Shown: positions 52,992-62,214 of the stretch, piece after piece
Numbering within the stretch: position 1 is the stretch's first letter
Layout: every line of letters starts with the position of its first letter
Position numbers and translations under genes: made by a program
Assembly: GCF_014640675.1 (NCBI RefSeq)
Contig: NZ_BMHK01000004.1
Coordinates: 134,620-198,619 of the forward strand
Source: Novosphingobium endophyticum
GTDB taxonomy: Bacteria; Pseudomonadota; Alphaproteobacteria; Sphingomonadales; Sphingomonadaceae
Length of the DNA: 64,000 nucleotides
Reading direction: 5' to 3'
Notes under the pieces: model-generated
What the model saw: only the letters and a program-made list of their open reading frames with translations
Databases searched by the model: none
What the model was told of the DNA's origin: nothing

Positions 52992-53426
52992 ATGGCAATG
53001 TCAGGCGGCAGCGATGATGGCTCGCCGATGATGGAGATGAACACGACGCCGCTTATCGACGTCATGCTCGTGCTCCTCATCATGTTCATCATCACCATTC
53101 CGGTTGCGACCCACTCGATCGACATCGATCTTCCGGTGGCGACCCCACCGGACTCGACCCCGCCACCGGTCGACCCGATCCGCAACAAGATCGTCATCAC
53201 CTTTGACGACAAGATCATGTGGAACGGCAACGCGATCGATGGCCAGATGCTGCAGCGTCTCCTAGCGGAAACCACCAGGATCGATCCCGAGCCGGAACTG
53301 CAGTACCAGCCGGAACCGCAGGCCAGCTACGAACTCTCGGCCAAGGTGCTGCAGGTCATCAAGGCCTCGCAGGTCACCAAGTTCGGCTTCGTCGGAAACG
53401 AGCAGTACTCGGAATTCGGCAAGTAA
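52992..53426 (+). CDS. exbD2: Biopolymer transport protein ExbD, copy 2
   Basis: This second ExbD (144 residues) has the same N-terminal layout (SDDGSPMMEMNTTPLIDVML, VLLIMFIITIPV). A typical-length periplasmic domain has ATPPDSTPPPVDPIRNKIVI and ends KFGFVGNEQYSEFGK. It is 29 bases after the first ExbD and has CAGGAACAGG before the ATG. Two ExbD genes behind one ExbB are common in sphingomonads and xanthomonads. Confidence 0.95.
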   Translation: MAMSGGSDDGSPMMEMNTTPLIDVMLVLLIMFIITIPVATHSIDIDLPVATPPDSTPPPVDPIRNKIVITFDDKIMWNGNAIDGQMLQRLLAETTRIDPEPELQYQPEPQASYELSAKVLQVIKASQVTKFGFVGNEQYSEFGK

Positions 53427-53459
53427 GCCGGAAACGGAACGGATCCGTCAGGATCACGG

Positions 53460-53486
53460 AAGGGGCGGAGAAATCCGCCCCTTTTT
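53460..53486 (+). terminator. Rho-independent terminator after exbD2
   Basis: A 10-bp stem (AAGGGGCGGA / TCCGCCCCTT) with a GAAA loop is followed by TTT, 33 bases past the exbD2 stop. Confidence 0.85.
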
Positions 53487-53514
53487 CGTTGGCTGCTCGC
53501 ATGGCGGGCACCCC

Positions 53515-55998
53515 TCATCCCCCGTCCGCCGGTGGGTCAACCCGCATCGCCAGCGAAGCGAGACTCTCCGCTTCGTGGAGAAGTTCGTCGTCGGCCGCGC
53601 CGGAAGGCAGGCTCTCTCGGCCGATCATCGACAGGACCGGCACCGACAGCGGACTTATCCGGTCGAGCCGGACGTGATCGATCTCTTTCGCCGCGCGGTC
53701 GAGCACATCGGCGACGCGCGCCACGTCGGTCATGCGCGCGCGGGCGTCGGCCCAGGCGGCCTCGATCAGCAGGTGATCGGGCTCGTACTTGCACAGGACG
53801 TCGTAGATCAGGTCAGTCGAGAACGTGACCTGTCGCCCGGACTTGCGCTTGCCCGGATGCTGGCGCTCGACCAGTCCGGAAATCACCGCCACTTCGCGAA
53901 AGGCCCGGCGCAGCAGGTAGGATTGCTGCACCCAGTCCACGAATTCGTGCGTGAGGATGTCGGGCGAGAGCAGCGCGGCCGGCTCCTCGACCGGCTTCAG
54001 CCCCCAGACCGAAAGCGCGTAATCCGTCGCCACGAAGCCGAGCGGCCCCAGCCCGCGATCCTCCATGCGCCGCGTTACAAGCATTCCCAGCGACTGGTTC
54101 GCGGGCCAGCCCTCGAACGTGTAATAGGTCGTATAGGCGAGCTTCTCGTGCGGGAAGCTCTCCACCAGCAGACGGCCCGGCGAAGGCAGGTGCGAGCGCG
54201 AGGCCTGAACTTCGAGCCATTCGCGCACGTCGTCCGGAAAGCGTGCCCAGCCCGCCCGGTCCGACAGCATGGCGCGGACGCGATCGGCCAGATGCGTCGA
54301 GATCGGCATGCGCTGGCCCATGTAGCTCGGGATCGTCGCCGAGCGTCTCGCCGCCCGCACGACCAGTTCGAGGTCTCTCAGCGCTTCGACCTCCAGGTCC
54401 ATCCCGGCGAACCGGAACGTGTCGCCCGGCTTGAGGCTCGCTCCGAAGCCCTCCTCCACCTTGCCCAGCGAACGTCCGTTGCGGAACCGCACATCGAGCA
54501 TTTCTGCATCGACGATGATCCCGGCATTGAGGCGGTGGCGCGCGGCGTGTTCGGGATGGGTCAGCCGCCAGGTGCCATCGCGTTCCTTCACGATCCGGCG
54601 GAAGCGGTCGTAGGAGCGCAGCGCGTATCCGCCCGTCGCCACGAAATCGAGCACGCGGGCGAAGATCGCATCGTCGACCCAGGCATAGGCAAGCGACGAG
54701 CGCACCTCCGCCAGAAAATCCGTCTCTCGAAACGGGCCGGCGCAGGCCCGCGCCATCACGTGCTGCGCGAGAACGTCGAGCCCGCCGGGGCGGAAGGCTT
54801 CACCATCGCGCTGCCCTTCGCGCACGGCTTCGCAGGCGGCGAAGGCCTCGAAGAACTCGAAACGGTTGCCCGGCACGAGCAGGGCTTTGCTGGGGGAATC
54901 AAGGCGGTGGTTGGCGCGCCCTATGCGCTGCAGCAGGCGCGAGGAGCCCTTGGGCGCGCCCATCTGCACCACAAGGTCGATGTCGCCCCAGTCGACCCCG
55001 AGGTCGAGGCTCGCGGTACAGACCAGCGCCCGCAGCTCGCCGCGCGCCATGGCGCCTTCCACCTTGCGTCGCGCCTCTTTCGATAGTGAGCCATGGTGGA
55101 TGCCGATGGACAGCTTGTCCTCGTTGGCATCCCACAGGCACCGGAATATGTATTCGGCGAGGAAACGGGTGTTGGTGAAGACCAGCGTGGTGCGGTGCGC
55201 GCGGATCCGCCCGTATAGCTGGTCGATCGCCCAAGTCGCGGCATGACCGCTCCAGGGCACGCTTTCGTCGCGCGGCAGGAGGATCGAGACCTCGGGATCG
55301 GCACCGGCCTCGCCCTGCACCAGTTCGACCGAATCGATCTCCCCCCAGGGCGCGAGCCAGCCGCGATAGGAATCGGGCTCCGCCAGCGTCGCCGAAAGCG
55401 CGGCGCGCCGCATCTCCGGCGCCAGTGCCTGGAGACGCGACAGCGACAGCGCCAGCAGGTCGCCGCGCTTGCCGGTCGCGAAGGCATGGACCTCGTCGAT
55501 CACCACCCGCCGCAGCGTCCGGAACAGCTCGGGCGCCTCCGGATAGCTAAGCAGGAGCGAAAGCGATTCGGGCGTCGTCAGCAGCACATGCGGCGGCCGC
55601 GCGCGCTGGCGGGCCTTGCGGTCGGACGGCGTATCCCCGCTGCGCGTCTCGACGCGGATCGGTAGCCCGATCTCCTCGACCGGCGCGATCAGGTTGCGCT
55701 GAACGTCATGGGCAAGCGCCTTGAGCGGCGAGACATAGAGCGTGTGCAGACCTTCGGGAGGTGTGGCCTGCCCGAGGCGCGAGGGGCAGAACGCCGCCAG
55801 TGTCGGCAGGAACCCGGCAAGCGTCTTGCCCGCGCCGGTGTCGGCGACCAGCAGTGCATGCCGCCCCCGGTCCGCCGCGGCCAGCATCTGCTCCTGATGA
55901 CGCCGCACGCGCCAGCCGCGCGCGGCGAACCAGCCTTCGATCTCGGCGGGAACCGAAGCGTCGCCAGTCATCTCGGGAAGGGCATCGGGATCAGCCAT
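53515..55998 (-). CDS. Ligase-associated DNA damage response DEXH-box helicase (Lhr-like)
   Basis: This 827-residue superfamily-2 helicase has Walker A ADTGAGKT (residues 52-59), DEVH (168-171), LSATLAEP (motif III) and RIGRANHRLD (motif VI). A C-terminal Lhr-type extension has FAGMDLEVEALRDLELVVRA. In many proteobacteria this gene clusters with an ATP-dependent DNA ligase, an exonuclease and a phosphoesterase; here none of those is adjacent. The ATG at 55998 matches the family N-terminus; the longer frame adds Pro/Arg-rich residues. It converges with exbD2. Confidence 0.92.
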   Translation of the reverse strand: MADPDALPEMTGDASVPAEIEGWFAARGWRVRRHQEQMLAAADRGRHALLVADTGAGKTLAGFLPTLAAFCPSRLGQATPPEGLHTLYVSPLKALAHDVQRNLIAPVEEIGLPIRVETRSGDTPSDRKARQRARPPHVLLTTPESLSLLLSYPEAPELFRTLRRVVIDEVHAFATGKRGDLLALSLSRLQALAPEMRRAALSATLAEPDSYRGWLAPWGEIDSVELVQGEAGADPEVSILLPRDESVPWSGHAATWAIDQLYGRIRAHRTTLVFTNTRFLAEYIFRCLWDANEDKLSIGIHHGSLSKEARRKVEGAMARGELRALVCTASLDLGVDWGDIDLVVQMGAPKGSSRLLQRIGRANHRLDSPSKALLVPGNRFEFFEAFAACEAVREGQRDGEAFRPGGLDVLAQHVMARACAGPFRETDFLAEVRSSLAYAWVDDAIFARVLDFVATGGYALRSYDRFRRIVKERDGTWRLTHPEHAARHRLNAGIIVDAEMLDVRFRNGRSLGKVEEGFGASLKPGDTFRFAGMDLEVEALRDLELVVRAARRSATIPSYMGQRMPISTHLADRVRAMLSDRAGWARFPDDVREWLEVQASRSHLPSPGRLLVESFPHEKLAYTTYYTFEGWPANQSLGMLVTRRMEDRGLGPLGFVATDYALSVWGLKPVEEPAALLSPDILTHEFVDWVQQSYLLRRAFREVAVISGLVERQHPGKRKSGRQVTFSTDLIYDVLCKYEPDHLLIEAAWADARARMTDVARVADVLDRAAKEIDHVRLDRISPLSVPVLSMIGRESLPSGAADDELLHEAESLASLAMRVDPPADGG

Positions 55999-56119
55999 CG
56001 AACCCGCAACATAGCGTTTCGCCGCGGAAAAACATCGCAAAGCGGCTGCGACAACGCAAAGCCCGCTTGCGACGTGCCGTGCAATCCCCGATGAATGCGC
56101 GCAACTGGTGCCGGGGGCC

Positions 56120-57391
56120 ATGATTACCGTTGCAACCACTGACCATCTGATCGCCGGCGCCATGGGCCTGGCACTGGGCCTTCTCGTCGGGATCCAGCGC
56201 GGCTGGGCCTTGCGCGACTGGGCGCCGGGCTCGCGTTTCGCCGGCATTCGCACTTTCGCGCTCATCGGCCTCGGCGGAAGCATCGCCGGCGTGCTCTACG
56301 ACAGTGCCCGCGCGCCGGCGACGACATTGCTGGTGGCGATCTGCGTGCTGATTCTCCTTGGCTACGAACGCACCACGCGTGAGAACGAAAGGATCGACGG
56401 GACATCCGGCATCGTCGCGCTGATCACCCTCGTCGTCGGGTTTCTTGTCGGCAGCGGAGAACGGCTGCTTGGAACCGCCATCGCCGTCGTCATGGTCCTG
56501 CTTCTCGCGATGCGCACGCAGCTCCATGGCTGGGTCAGGCGCCTGAACGAACAGGAGATTCTGTCGATCGCGCGCTTCGCCCTGATCGCGCTCGTCATCT
56601 TTCCGCTCCTGCCCGACCAGCCCTTCGGCCCCTATGATGCATGGAACCCGCGCAAGCTCTGGCTCGTGGTCGTGCTGGTCTCGGGCTTCTCGTTCGCGGG
56701 CTACTTCGCCGCAAGGATCCTGGGTCCGACCCGAGGCATAATCGCCACTGCCGCGGCCGGATCGCTTGTCTCCTCGACAGCCGTGACGGCATCGCTCGCC
56801 ACCAAGATGAAGGAAGGGTCCGAAAGCACGATGATTCTCGCGGCCGGGATTTCAGCGGCATCGGTGGTCATGTTCGTGCGCGTGCTGGCGCTGGTCGGAG
56901 TGCTCGCTCCGGTCACCTTGTTCGAACTGGCACGGCTGGTGGTGCCCGGAATGATCGTCAGCCTTATCCTCACGGTCTGGTACCTGCGCCGGGCGGCGCG
57001 GGAAGACGGCGGAAAGGGCGGCCACGACGTCGAAGTGCGCAATCCGTTCGATATCGGTCCCGCGCTGCTGCTCACGCTGCTGGTCATGGCCCTGACCGTG
57101 GCCGCACGATGGGTTCTCGATCACTACGGGGACCAGGGGCTGGCGCTGGTCCTCGCCATCTCTGGGACGGTCGACGTCGATTCGGCGATCATCACGATAG
57201 GCAGCCTCGGTCCGGCCGTGCTTCCCCCGAAAACGGCGGGATTTGTCCTGGCGATCCCGGTCGTGCTCAATACCGCTTTCAAGGCCGTCGTCGCCAGCAG
57301 TGTCGGCGGATGGCAAAAGGGCAGGCACGGCACGCTGCCGCTCCTCGCCTGCGCGCTGCCGGTCATCCTGATAATGCTGATCCTGCGTTGA
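56120..57391 (+). CDS. MgtC/SapB-DUF4010 membrane protein
   Basis: This 423-residue protein has about 11 membrane helices. The N-terminal MgtC/SapB-like half contains HLIAGAMGLALGLLVGIQRGW, and the C-terminal DUF4010 half contains ATAAAGSLVSSTAVTASLATK and PAVLPPKTAGFVLAIPVVLNT. The function is not established; MgtC itself supports growth at low magnesium. The ATG at 56120 is chosen over the GTG at 56108 because GGGGG lies just ahead of it. It is divergent from the helicase gene. Confidence 0.87.
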   Translation: MITVATTDHLIAGAMGLALGLLVGIQRGWALRDWAPGSRFAGIRTFALIGLGGSIAGVLYDSARAPATTLLVAICVLILLGYERTTRENERIDGTSGIVALITLVVGFLVGSGERLLGTAIAVVMVLLLAMRTQLHGWVRRLNEQEILSIARFALIALVIFPLLPDQPFGPYDAWNPRKLWLVVVLVSGFSFAGYFAARILGPTRGIIATAAAGSLVSSTAVTASLATKMKEGSESTMILAAGISAASVVMFVRVLALVGVLAPVTLFELARLVVPGMIVSLILTVWYLRRAAREDGGKGGHDVEVRNPFDIGPALLLTLLVMALTVAARWVLDHYGDQGLALVLAISGTVDVDSAIITIGSLGPAVLPPKTAGFVLAIPVVLNTAFKAVVASSVGGWQKGRHGTLPLLACALPVILIMLILR

Positions 57392-57490
57392 GGCTGGCTC
57401 CGCCGCTTCGGTTGGGGCGGCGTATTGGCAACCTGCGCCTAACCGTGGAGCGAATTTCCCGCGCGTGCGTTCCACTGATAACGGAAGGGG

Positions 57491-57537
57491 GCGGAAAGAC
57501 ACTTGAGCCCTGACTGAACTCTTGGGCTCCTTTCCGC
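57491..57537 (+). promoter_or_regulatory. Nested inverted repeat upstream of BON gene
   Basis: GCGGAAAG (57491-57498) pairs with CTTTCCGC (57530-57537), and inside it GAGCCC (57505-57510) pairs with GGGCTC (57524-57529). This makes a 14-bp stem with a 6-base bulge, about 30 bases before the BON start codon. It could be a leader hairpin or the late terminator of the upstream DUF4010 gene. Confidence 0.5.
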
Positions 57538-57565
57538 TCGTTTCCGTCAACCGATGGAGCCGATC

Positions 57566-58504
57566 ATGAACGAACGTGACCCCTATTCTCGCAACCGGCA
57601 GCAAGGCGGACACGATGCGTCCGCGCAGCCTGAACAGTGGCAGACCGAAGCGCCGCGTCGGACGGGCGCCACGCGGAGGGAGCCAGACCAGCAAGCGGCC
57701 TACGACGACTATGTCCGCGAGCGCGACCATCGCTCCTCCGCCGCCAGCAGCAGCCCTCGCGGCTATGATCCGACATACCGCGGCGACGAGGCAGACTTGT
57801 ACCAGAACCCTGACTATCCTTCCGGGCGCGCCTACCCCCGGACGCACGAGACCCAGCCGCAGAGTCGTGCCACAAGGCATGCCCCCCACGCCTACGACAC
57901 GACCTATGGCAGCGCCTATCCCAGCTTCACCAGCGAGGACTACGGCGGCAGGGACTTGTACGCCGGCAGGGGCGGGGCGTCCGGCGGAATGAGGCCAAGC
58001 GGCACTTATGCGTCGGGCCTTAACCTCAGCCGCTGGTTCGATGACGATGACGCCGACCGCCACGAACGCGACTACGACGTTTGGCGCAGTTACGGCCATC
58101 GGCGCGGTTTCCTGGACCGCGCCAAGGACGAGGTGGCCAGCTGGTTCGGCGACGACGATGCTTCCCGGCGCCGGGAAATGGACCACTCCGGCCGTGGGCC
58201 CTCGGACTATGTCCGTTCCGATGCGCGTATTCGCGAAGACGCGAACGACAACCTCACGAACGATCCCGGGGTGGACGCAACCAACATATCGGTCAGCGTC
58301 AGCAATTGCGAAGTGATCCTGGAGGGCACTGTCCACGACCGCTGGGCCAAGCGCAGAGCCGAGGACGCCGTGGACCGGATTTCGGGTGTAAAGCATGTGC
58401 AGAACAACCTGCGCATCGCTGACTACAACATGCTCTCCGCCGACCGAAGCGCGCGCGAGGAGGCCTCGTCGAGCGTGTCGCGTTCGAGCGCGAAGGAGCG
58501 CTGA
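57566..58504 (+). CDS. BON-domain protein with long disordered N-terminus
   Basis: In the 312 residues, the first about 200 are rich in Arg, Asp, Tyr, Gly and Ser, without hydrophobic segments, and probably disordered. A BON domain covers about residues 215-290: DARIREDANDNLTNDPGVDATNISV, then NCEVILEGTVHDRWAKRRAEDAVDRISGVKHVQNNL. BON domains bind membranes or phospholipid and are found in stress proteins. No signal peptide is visible. GATGGAG lies seven bases before the ATG at 57566. No EcfG promoter was found upstream. Confidence 0.85.
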   Translation: MNERDPYSRNRQQGGHDASAQPEQWQTEAPRRTGATRREPDQQAAYDDYVRERDHRSSAASSSPRGYDPTYRGDEADLYQNPDYPSGRAYPRTHETQPQSRATRHAPHAYDTTYGSAYPSFTSEDYGGRDLYAGRGGASGGMRPSGTYASGLNLSRWFDDDDADRHERDYDVWRSYGHRRGFLDRAKDEVASWFGDDDASRRREMDHSGRGPSDYVRSDARIREDANDNLTNDPGVDATNISVSVSNCEVILEGTVHDRWAKRRAEDAVDRISGVKHVQNNLRIADYNMLSADRSAREEASSSVSRSSAKER

Positions 58505-58551
58505 CATCCAGCCACCGGGAAGAGCCCGGACGCCAATCGCGACAGAGGGCC

Positions 58552-58588
58552 GGAGCAACCCCGCTCGAAAGAAGAGCGGGGTTGCTCC
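58552..58588. terminator. Bidirectional hairpin between BON and phosphomannomutase genes
   Basis: A perfect 15-bp stem (GGAGCAACCCCGCTC / GAGCGGGGTTGCTCC) with a 7-base loop lies between two convergent genes. No long T run follows on either side, but the stem is strong. Confidence 0.75.
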
Positions 58589-58598
58589 GTTATGCGGC

Positions 58599-60002
58599 CT
58601 AATGGCCCATCTGTTCTCCGCGCGCGAGCCCCGAAAGCGCCAGCTGTTCGTCAATCTGCGCCATAAGCCGCTCGAGGCCCTCCGGCGTGTCGCTCTCGGC
58701 CCTGGCAACCAGCACGTCCTGTGTGTTCGAGGCCCGCAGCAGCCACCAGCCATCATCGGTGGTGACGCGAACCCCGTCGATATCGACGACTCGCGCGCCA
58801 GCATCCGACAGGCGCTGCCTGACCTCGTCAATCGCCGCGAACTTGCGGCTCTCATCGACCTGAAAACGCAGCTCGGGCGTATTGAGCATGTCCGGCATGG
58901 CGGCGCGCAGTTCGGTGATCGACCTGCCCAGCCGGACGGAGGCCGCGATCAGCCGGACCGCAGCGTAGAGCGCGTCGTCAAAACCGTAGTAGTCGTGCGC
59001 GAAGAACACGTGTCCGCTCATCTCTCCCGCCAGGGGAGCACCGGTTTCCCGCATCTTCGCCTTCATCACCGAATGGCCGGTCTTCCACATCAAGGGTTTG
59101 CCGCCGTATCGCGCGATGGCATCGAACAATGCGCGTGACGCCTTGATGTCGCCGATCACGGTGGCGCCGGGAACCATCCGCAGCAGATCCTCGGCATAGA
59201 TCGTCAGCAACTGGTCGCCCCAGATCACGCGGCCCTTGCCGTCAACGGCGCCGATCCGGTCCGCGTCGCCATCGAAGGCGATCCCGAAATCGAGCCCCTC
59301 GCGCGCGACCAGCGCCTTGAGATCGGCAAGGTTCCTTTCCTCGGTCGGATCGGGATGATGGTTCGGAAAAGTGCCGTCGACTTCGGTAAAAAGCAGATGG
59401 TGCTCGCCCGGCAGCTTCGAGGTCAGCAGTTCCAGCGCCGGCCCCGCCGCGCCGTTGCCCGCGTCCCAGCCGATCCGCAGCGAGGACAGCGCATCGCCGG
59501 GCAACCCGGCAAGTCCCTCCAGCACCCTGTCCACGTAGGCGGCCAGCACGTCACGCGTCTCGCTGCTGCCAGAGCCCTCTTCCCAGTCGCCGGCGGCCGC
59601 GATCTCGCCGAGCCTGGTTATATCCTCGCCGAAGAACGGCCGGCCCATCAGGACCAACTTGAAGCCGTTGTAATCGGGCGGGTTGTGGCTGCCGGTGATC
59701 TGTATGCCGCCCTGCACGTCCCGTGCCGAAGCCTCGGCATAGTAGAGCATCGGCGTCGGTCCCATGCCGATCCGCACCACGTCCGCGCCGCTGGCGGCAA
59801 GCCCTTCGACAAGGGCCTCTTCCAGCATCGGCGAGCTGACGCGGCCGTCATAGCCGACCACCACCTTGCTGCCCCCGGCGCGGCGCAGCACCGTGGCGAA
59901 ACCGCGGCCGATCGCGCGCGCGTCATCGGGCCCCAACGTCTCGCCGATCACGCCGCGAATGTCGTATTCGCGCAATATGGTCGGGTAAAACCGGTGGCTC
60001 AT
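58599..60002 (-). CDS. Phosphomannomutase/phosphoglucomutase
   Basis: This 467-residue alpha-D-phosphohexomutase has the phospho-serine motif [11 protein letters not shown] (S105), the metal-binding FDGDADR, the sugar-binding GEMSGHVFF and a C-terminal phosphate-binding RASNTQ. It interconverts mannose or glucose 1- and 6-phosphates for polysaccharide or lipopolysaccharide precursors. The ATG at 60002 ([17 protein letters not shown]) is correct by family. Its start overlaps the J-domain gene stop by four bases (ATGA), so it is translationally coupled to it. Confidence 0.95.
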   Translation of the reverse strand: MSHRFYPTILREYDIRGVIGETLGPDDARAIGRGFATVLRRAGGSKVVVGYDGRVSSPMLEEALVEGLAASGADVVRIGMGPTPMLYYAEASARDVQGGIQITGSHNPPDYNGFKLVLMGRPFFGEDITRLGEIAAAGDWEEGSGSSETRDVLAAYVDRVLEGLAGLPGDALSSLRIGWDAGNGAAGPALELLTSKLPGEHHLLFTEVDGTFPNHHPDPTEERNLADLKALVAREGLDFGIAFDGDADRIGAVDGKGRVIWGDQLLTIYAEDLLRMVPGATVIGDIKASRALFDAIARYGGKPLMWKTGHSVMKAKMRETGAPLAGEMSGHVFFAHDYYGFDDALYAAVRLIAASVRLGRSITELRAAMPDMLNTPELRFQVDESRKFAAIDEVRQRLSDAGARVVDIDGVRVTTDDGWWLLRASNTQDVLVARAESDTPEGLERLMAQIDEQLALSGLARGEQMGH

Positions 60003-60292
60003 TCCCGCTCCGGGATCGCGGCGGGAAGCTCGGCGAGCAGGATGTCGCGCGCCGCGTTGGCCTCGTGGACTTTCTCGTTCGATCCGCCCCGGTCCGGATG
60101 GACCCGCGAAATGACCCGCCGGTGCGCCTCGAGGATTTCCTTGCGGCTCGCCCCCTGGCTCAACCCCAGCAAGGCCTGCGCCTGCGCGCGCGGAAAGGCC
60201 TGCGGCGAGCGTTTGCGCGCCTGCCAGGGCCAGCGCCCCATGACCATCCGCCAGACGACGCAGGCCAGAACGGCGAGCAAGATGAACTTCAT
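59999..60292 (-). CDS. J-domain protein, membrane-anchored
   Basis: In the 97 residues, an N-terminal hydrophobic segment ([17 protein letters not shown]) would anchor it in the inner membrane. A C-terminal J-domain (about 35-95) has the HPD motif in [22 protein letters not shown]. It should stimulate a DnaK-type chaperone at the membrane. It lies between mipZ and the phosphomannomutase gene, with four-base overlaps on both sides (ATGA), so the three genes are one coupled unit. Confidence 0.9.
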   Translation of the reverse strand: MKFILLAVLACVVWRMVMGRWPWQARKRSPQAFPRAQAQALLGLSQGASRKEILEAHRRVISRVHPDRGGSNEKVHEANAARDILLAELPAAIPERE

Positions 60293-61098
60293 CCGGCGGC
60301 GAGCTCCAGTTGCTGCTGGTCGCGTGCCGGAACCGGCAGCTTGAGGCCGGCGAGAAGGCCGCGCAGTTCCTGCCGGGCGACCAGATGGCTGGTGCCCAGT
60401 TCGCCAAGGTGCCCCTTGTCGAGCAGCGTCAGGCCCGAGGGGAACAGCTCGCGGTAGATGACGCGTTCCGAAAGGCCGCTGGCGATCCGGAAGCCAACGC
60501 GCTTGGACAATTCCTGCAAGGCTCCGTCGAGACGGCGCATGTTGCGCGCCTCGACATGCTGGACGCGGTTGCGCACGACCACCCAGTCAAGCTCGCGGCG
60601 CCCCTCCTGAATCGTCTTCATGCCCCGCTTCTTGCGCGTTTCCCACATCAGCTCGGCATAGAACGAGAGCTTCTTGACCTTGAAGGTCTCGCCCTCGACC
60701 TGGCCGATGAGGTCGAAATCGACGAAGCTGTCGTTGAGCGGGGTAACCAATGTATCGGCCGTCGTCGCCACATGCCGCGCGAAGGCGTCGTCACGGCCGG
60801 GCGTATCGAAGATCAGGAAGTCATGGCCTTCCGCGATCTCCTCCGCGAGCGCGTCCAGTTCCCCGATATCCTCGCCGTCGTAGACCGCAAAACGCGCGCC
60901 CGGCAGGGCAATGCCGCGCTTGCGCTCGGTTTCCACCCGGTTCTCCAGATAGCGGAACAGGGTGCGCTGGCGCGGATCGAGGTCGATCGCGGCAACCCTG
61001 GCGCCCTGATAGGCAAGACCGATGGCAACGTGAACGGCGGTCGTCGACTTGCCGGTACCGCCCTTTTCGTTTGCGAAGACAATGCGATGCGCTGTCAC
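60289..61098 (-). CDS. mipZ: Division-plane positioning ATPase MipZ
   Basis: The 269 residues are a ParA-type ATPase with [10 protein letters not shown] (residues 10-19) and FDTPGRDD. It resembles Caulobacter MipZ, which forms a gradient from the poles and limits FtsZ assembly to midcell. The start is a GTG ([14 protein letters not shown]), chosen because it begins the Walker domain directly; the frame above it has no family match. The stop overlaps the J-domain start by four bases. Confidence 0.93.
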   Translation of the reverse strand: MTAHRIVFANEKGGTGKSTTAVHVAIGLAYQGARVAAIDLDPRQRTLFRYLENRVETERKRGIALPGARFAVYDGEDIGELDALAEEIAEGHDFLIFDTPGRDDAFARHVATTADTLVTPLNDSFVDFDLIGQVEGETFKVKKLSFYAELMWETRKKRGMKTIQEGRRELDWVVVRNRVQHVEARNMRRLDGALQELSKRVGFRIASGLSERVIYRELFPSGLTLLDKGHLGELGTSHLVARQELRGLLAGLKLPVPARDQQQLELAAG

Positions 61099-61235
61099 GA
61101 GACCCTGTTCGCTTTCCCTGTTGACGCGGAGTATCACCCCGCCACACTTCAAAATCGTTGCCGGTCAAAGCGCGCCGCGGCTAAAGGCCTGCACGTCCGC
61201 CGGTCGTGCGCAACATATCGGAGCCGCCATCAGCA

Positions 61236-62093
61236 ATGCAAACTGTAGACAGCCTTGATCCACTGCGCCGTGCAATCGAGAGCCTGCGCCGTGATGGACC
61301 GGTCGCGCTGGTGCCCACCATGGGCGCGCTCCATGAAGGCCATCTGACACTGGTACGCGAGGCCCGGAGCCGCGCCGCCCGTGTGGTTGTCTCGATCTTC
61401 GTCAATCCGCTGCAGTTCGGGGCGGGCGAGGATCTCGACGCCTATCCGCGCCAGCTCGAACGCGACTGCGCCCTGCTGGAGGCCGAGGGCGTCGATCTCG
61501 TCTGGGCTCCCCGGGGCGACGTCATGTACCCGGCCGGTTTCGCCACCAACATTTCCGTGTCGGGCGTGAGCGAGGGGTTCTGCGGCGCCTCGCGCCCCCG
61601 CCATTTCGACGGCGTGGCGACAGTCGTGTGCAAGCTGTTCAACCAGGTCCGGCCGGACACCGCGCTGTTCGGCGAGAAGGACTGGCAGCAGCTCGCGGTG
61701 ATTCGCCGCATGGCCCGCGATCTCGACCTCACCCGGCCCTTCGCGGACGCGATCATCGGCGTGCCCACCGTGCGTGAGGCGGACGGGCTCGCGATGTCCT
61801 CGCGCAATGCCTACCTCGGCCGCGAAGAGCGCGAGCAGGCCGCCGTCCTGCCTCGGGCCATGAAGACAGCCATCGCCGCGATCGAATCGGGAGGCGATGT
61901 CGCCGCATCGCTCGCGGCTCTCGAACAGGCGCTCCTCGCCGGCGGCTTTGCCGCGCTCGATTATGCCGCGCTCGCCGACGCGGAAAGCCTCGCGCCGCTG
62001 ACGACAAGGGGCGACCGGCCCATGCGCCTGCTGGTCGCGGCGCGCATCGGCAAGGCCCGACTGATAGACAACATGGCTGTCCGCCCCCGATGA
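61236..62093 (+). CDS. panC: Pantoate--beta-alanine ligase
   Basis: The 285 residues contain the HIGH-like motif in PTMGALHEGHLTLV (H33-H36), FVNPLQFGAGEDLDAYPR and the KMSKS-like MSSRNAYL. PanC joins pantoate and beta-alanine to pantothenate. The ATG at 61236 is the first start of normal length; the upstream GTG at 61206 is less likely. It is divergent from mipZ. Confidence 0.96.
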   Translation: MQTVDSLDPLRRAIESLRRDGPVALVPTMGALHEGHLTLVREARSRAARVVVSIFVNPLQFGAGEDLDAYPRQLERDCALLEAEGVDLVWAPRGDVMYPAGFATNISVSGVSEGFCGASRPRHFDGVATVVCKLFNQVRPDTALFGEKDWQQLAVIRRMARDLDLTRPFADAIIGVPTVREADGLAMSSRNAYLGREEREQAAVLPRAMKTAIAAIESGGDVAASLAALEQALLAGGFAALDYAALADAESLAPLTTRGDRPMRLLVAARIGKARLIDNMAVRPR

Positions 62094-62214
62094 TGTGAGA
62101 AATTTTACAGAAAACATCGGTTGTTGCCGGGAAAATTCGGACTAAACTCCTCCCCGATCGCTGAATGGGCAATTGGCTCTACAACGCTTGGGCCAAGAAG
62201 GAGGGAGCAATCCA

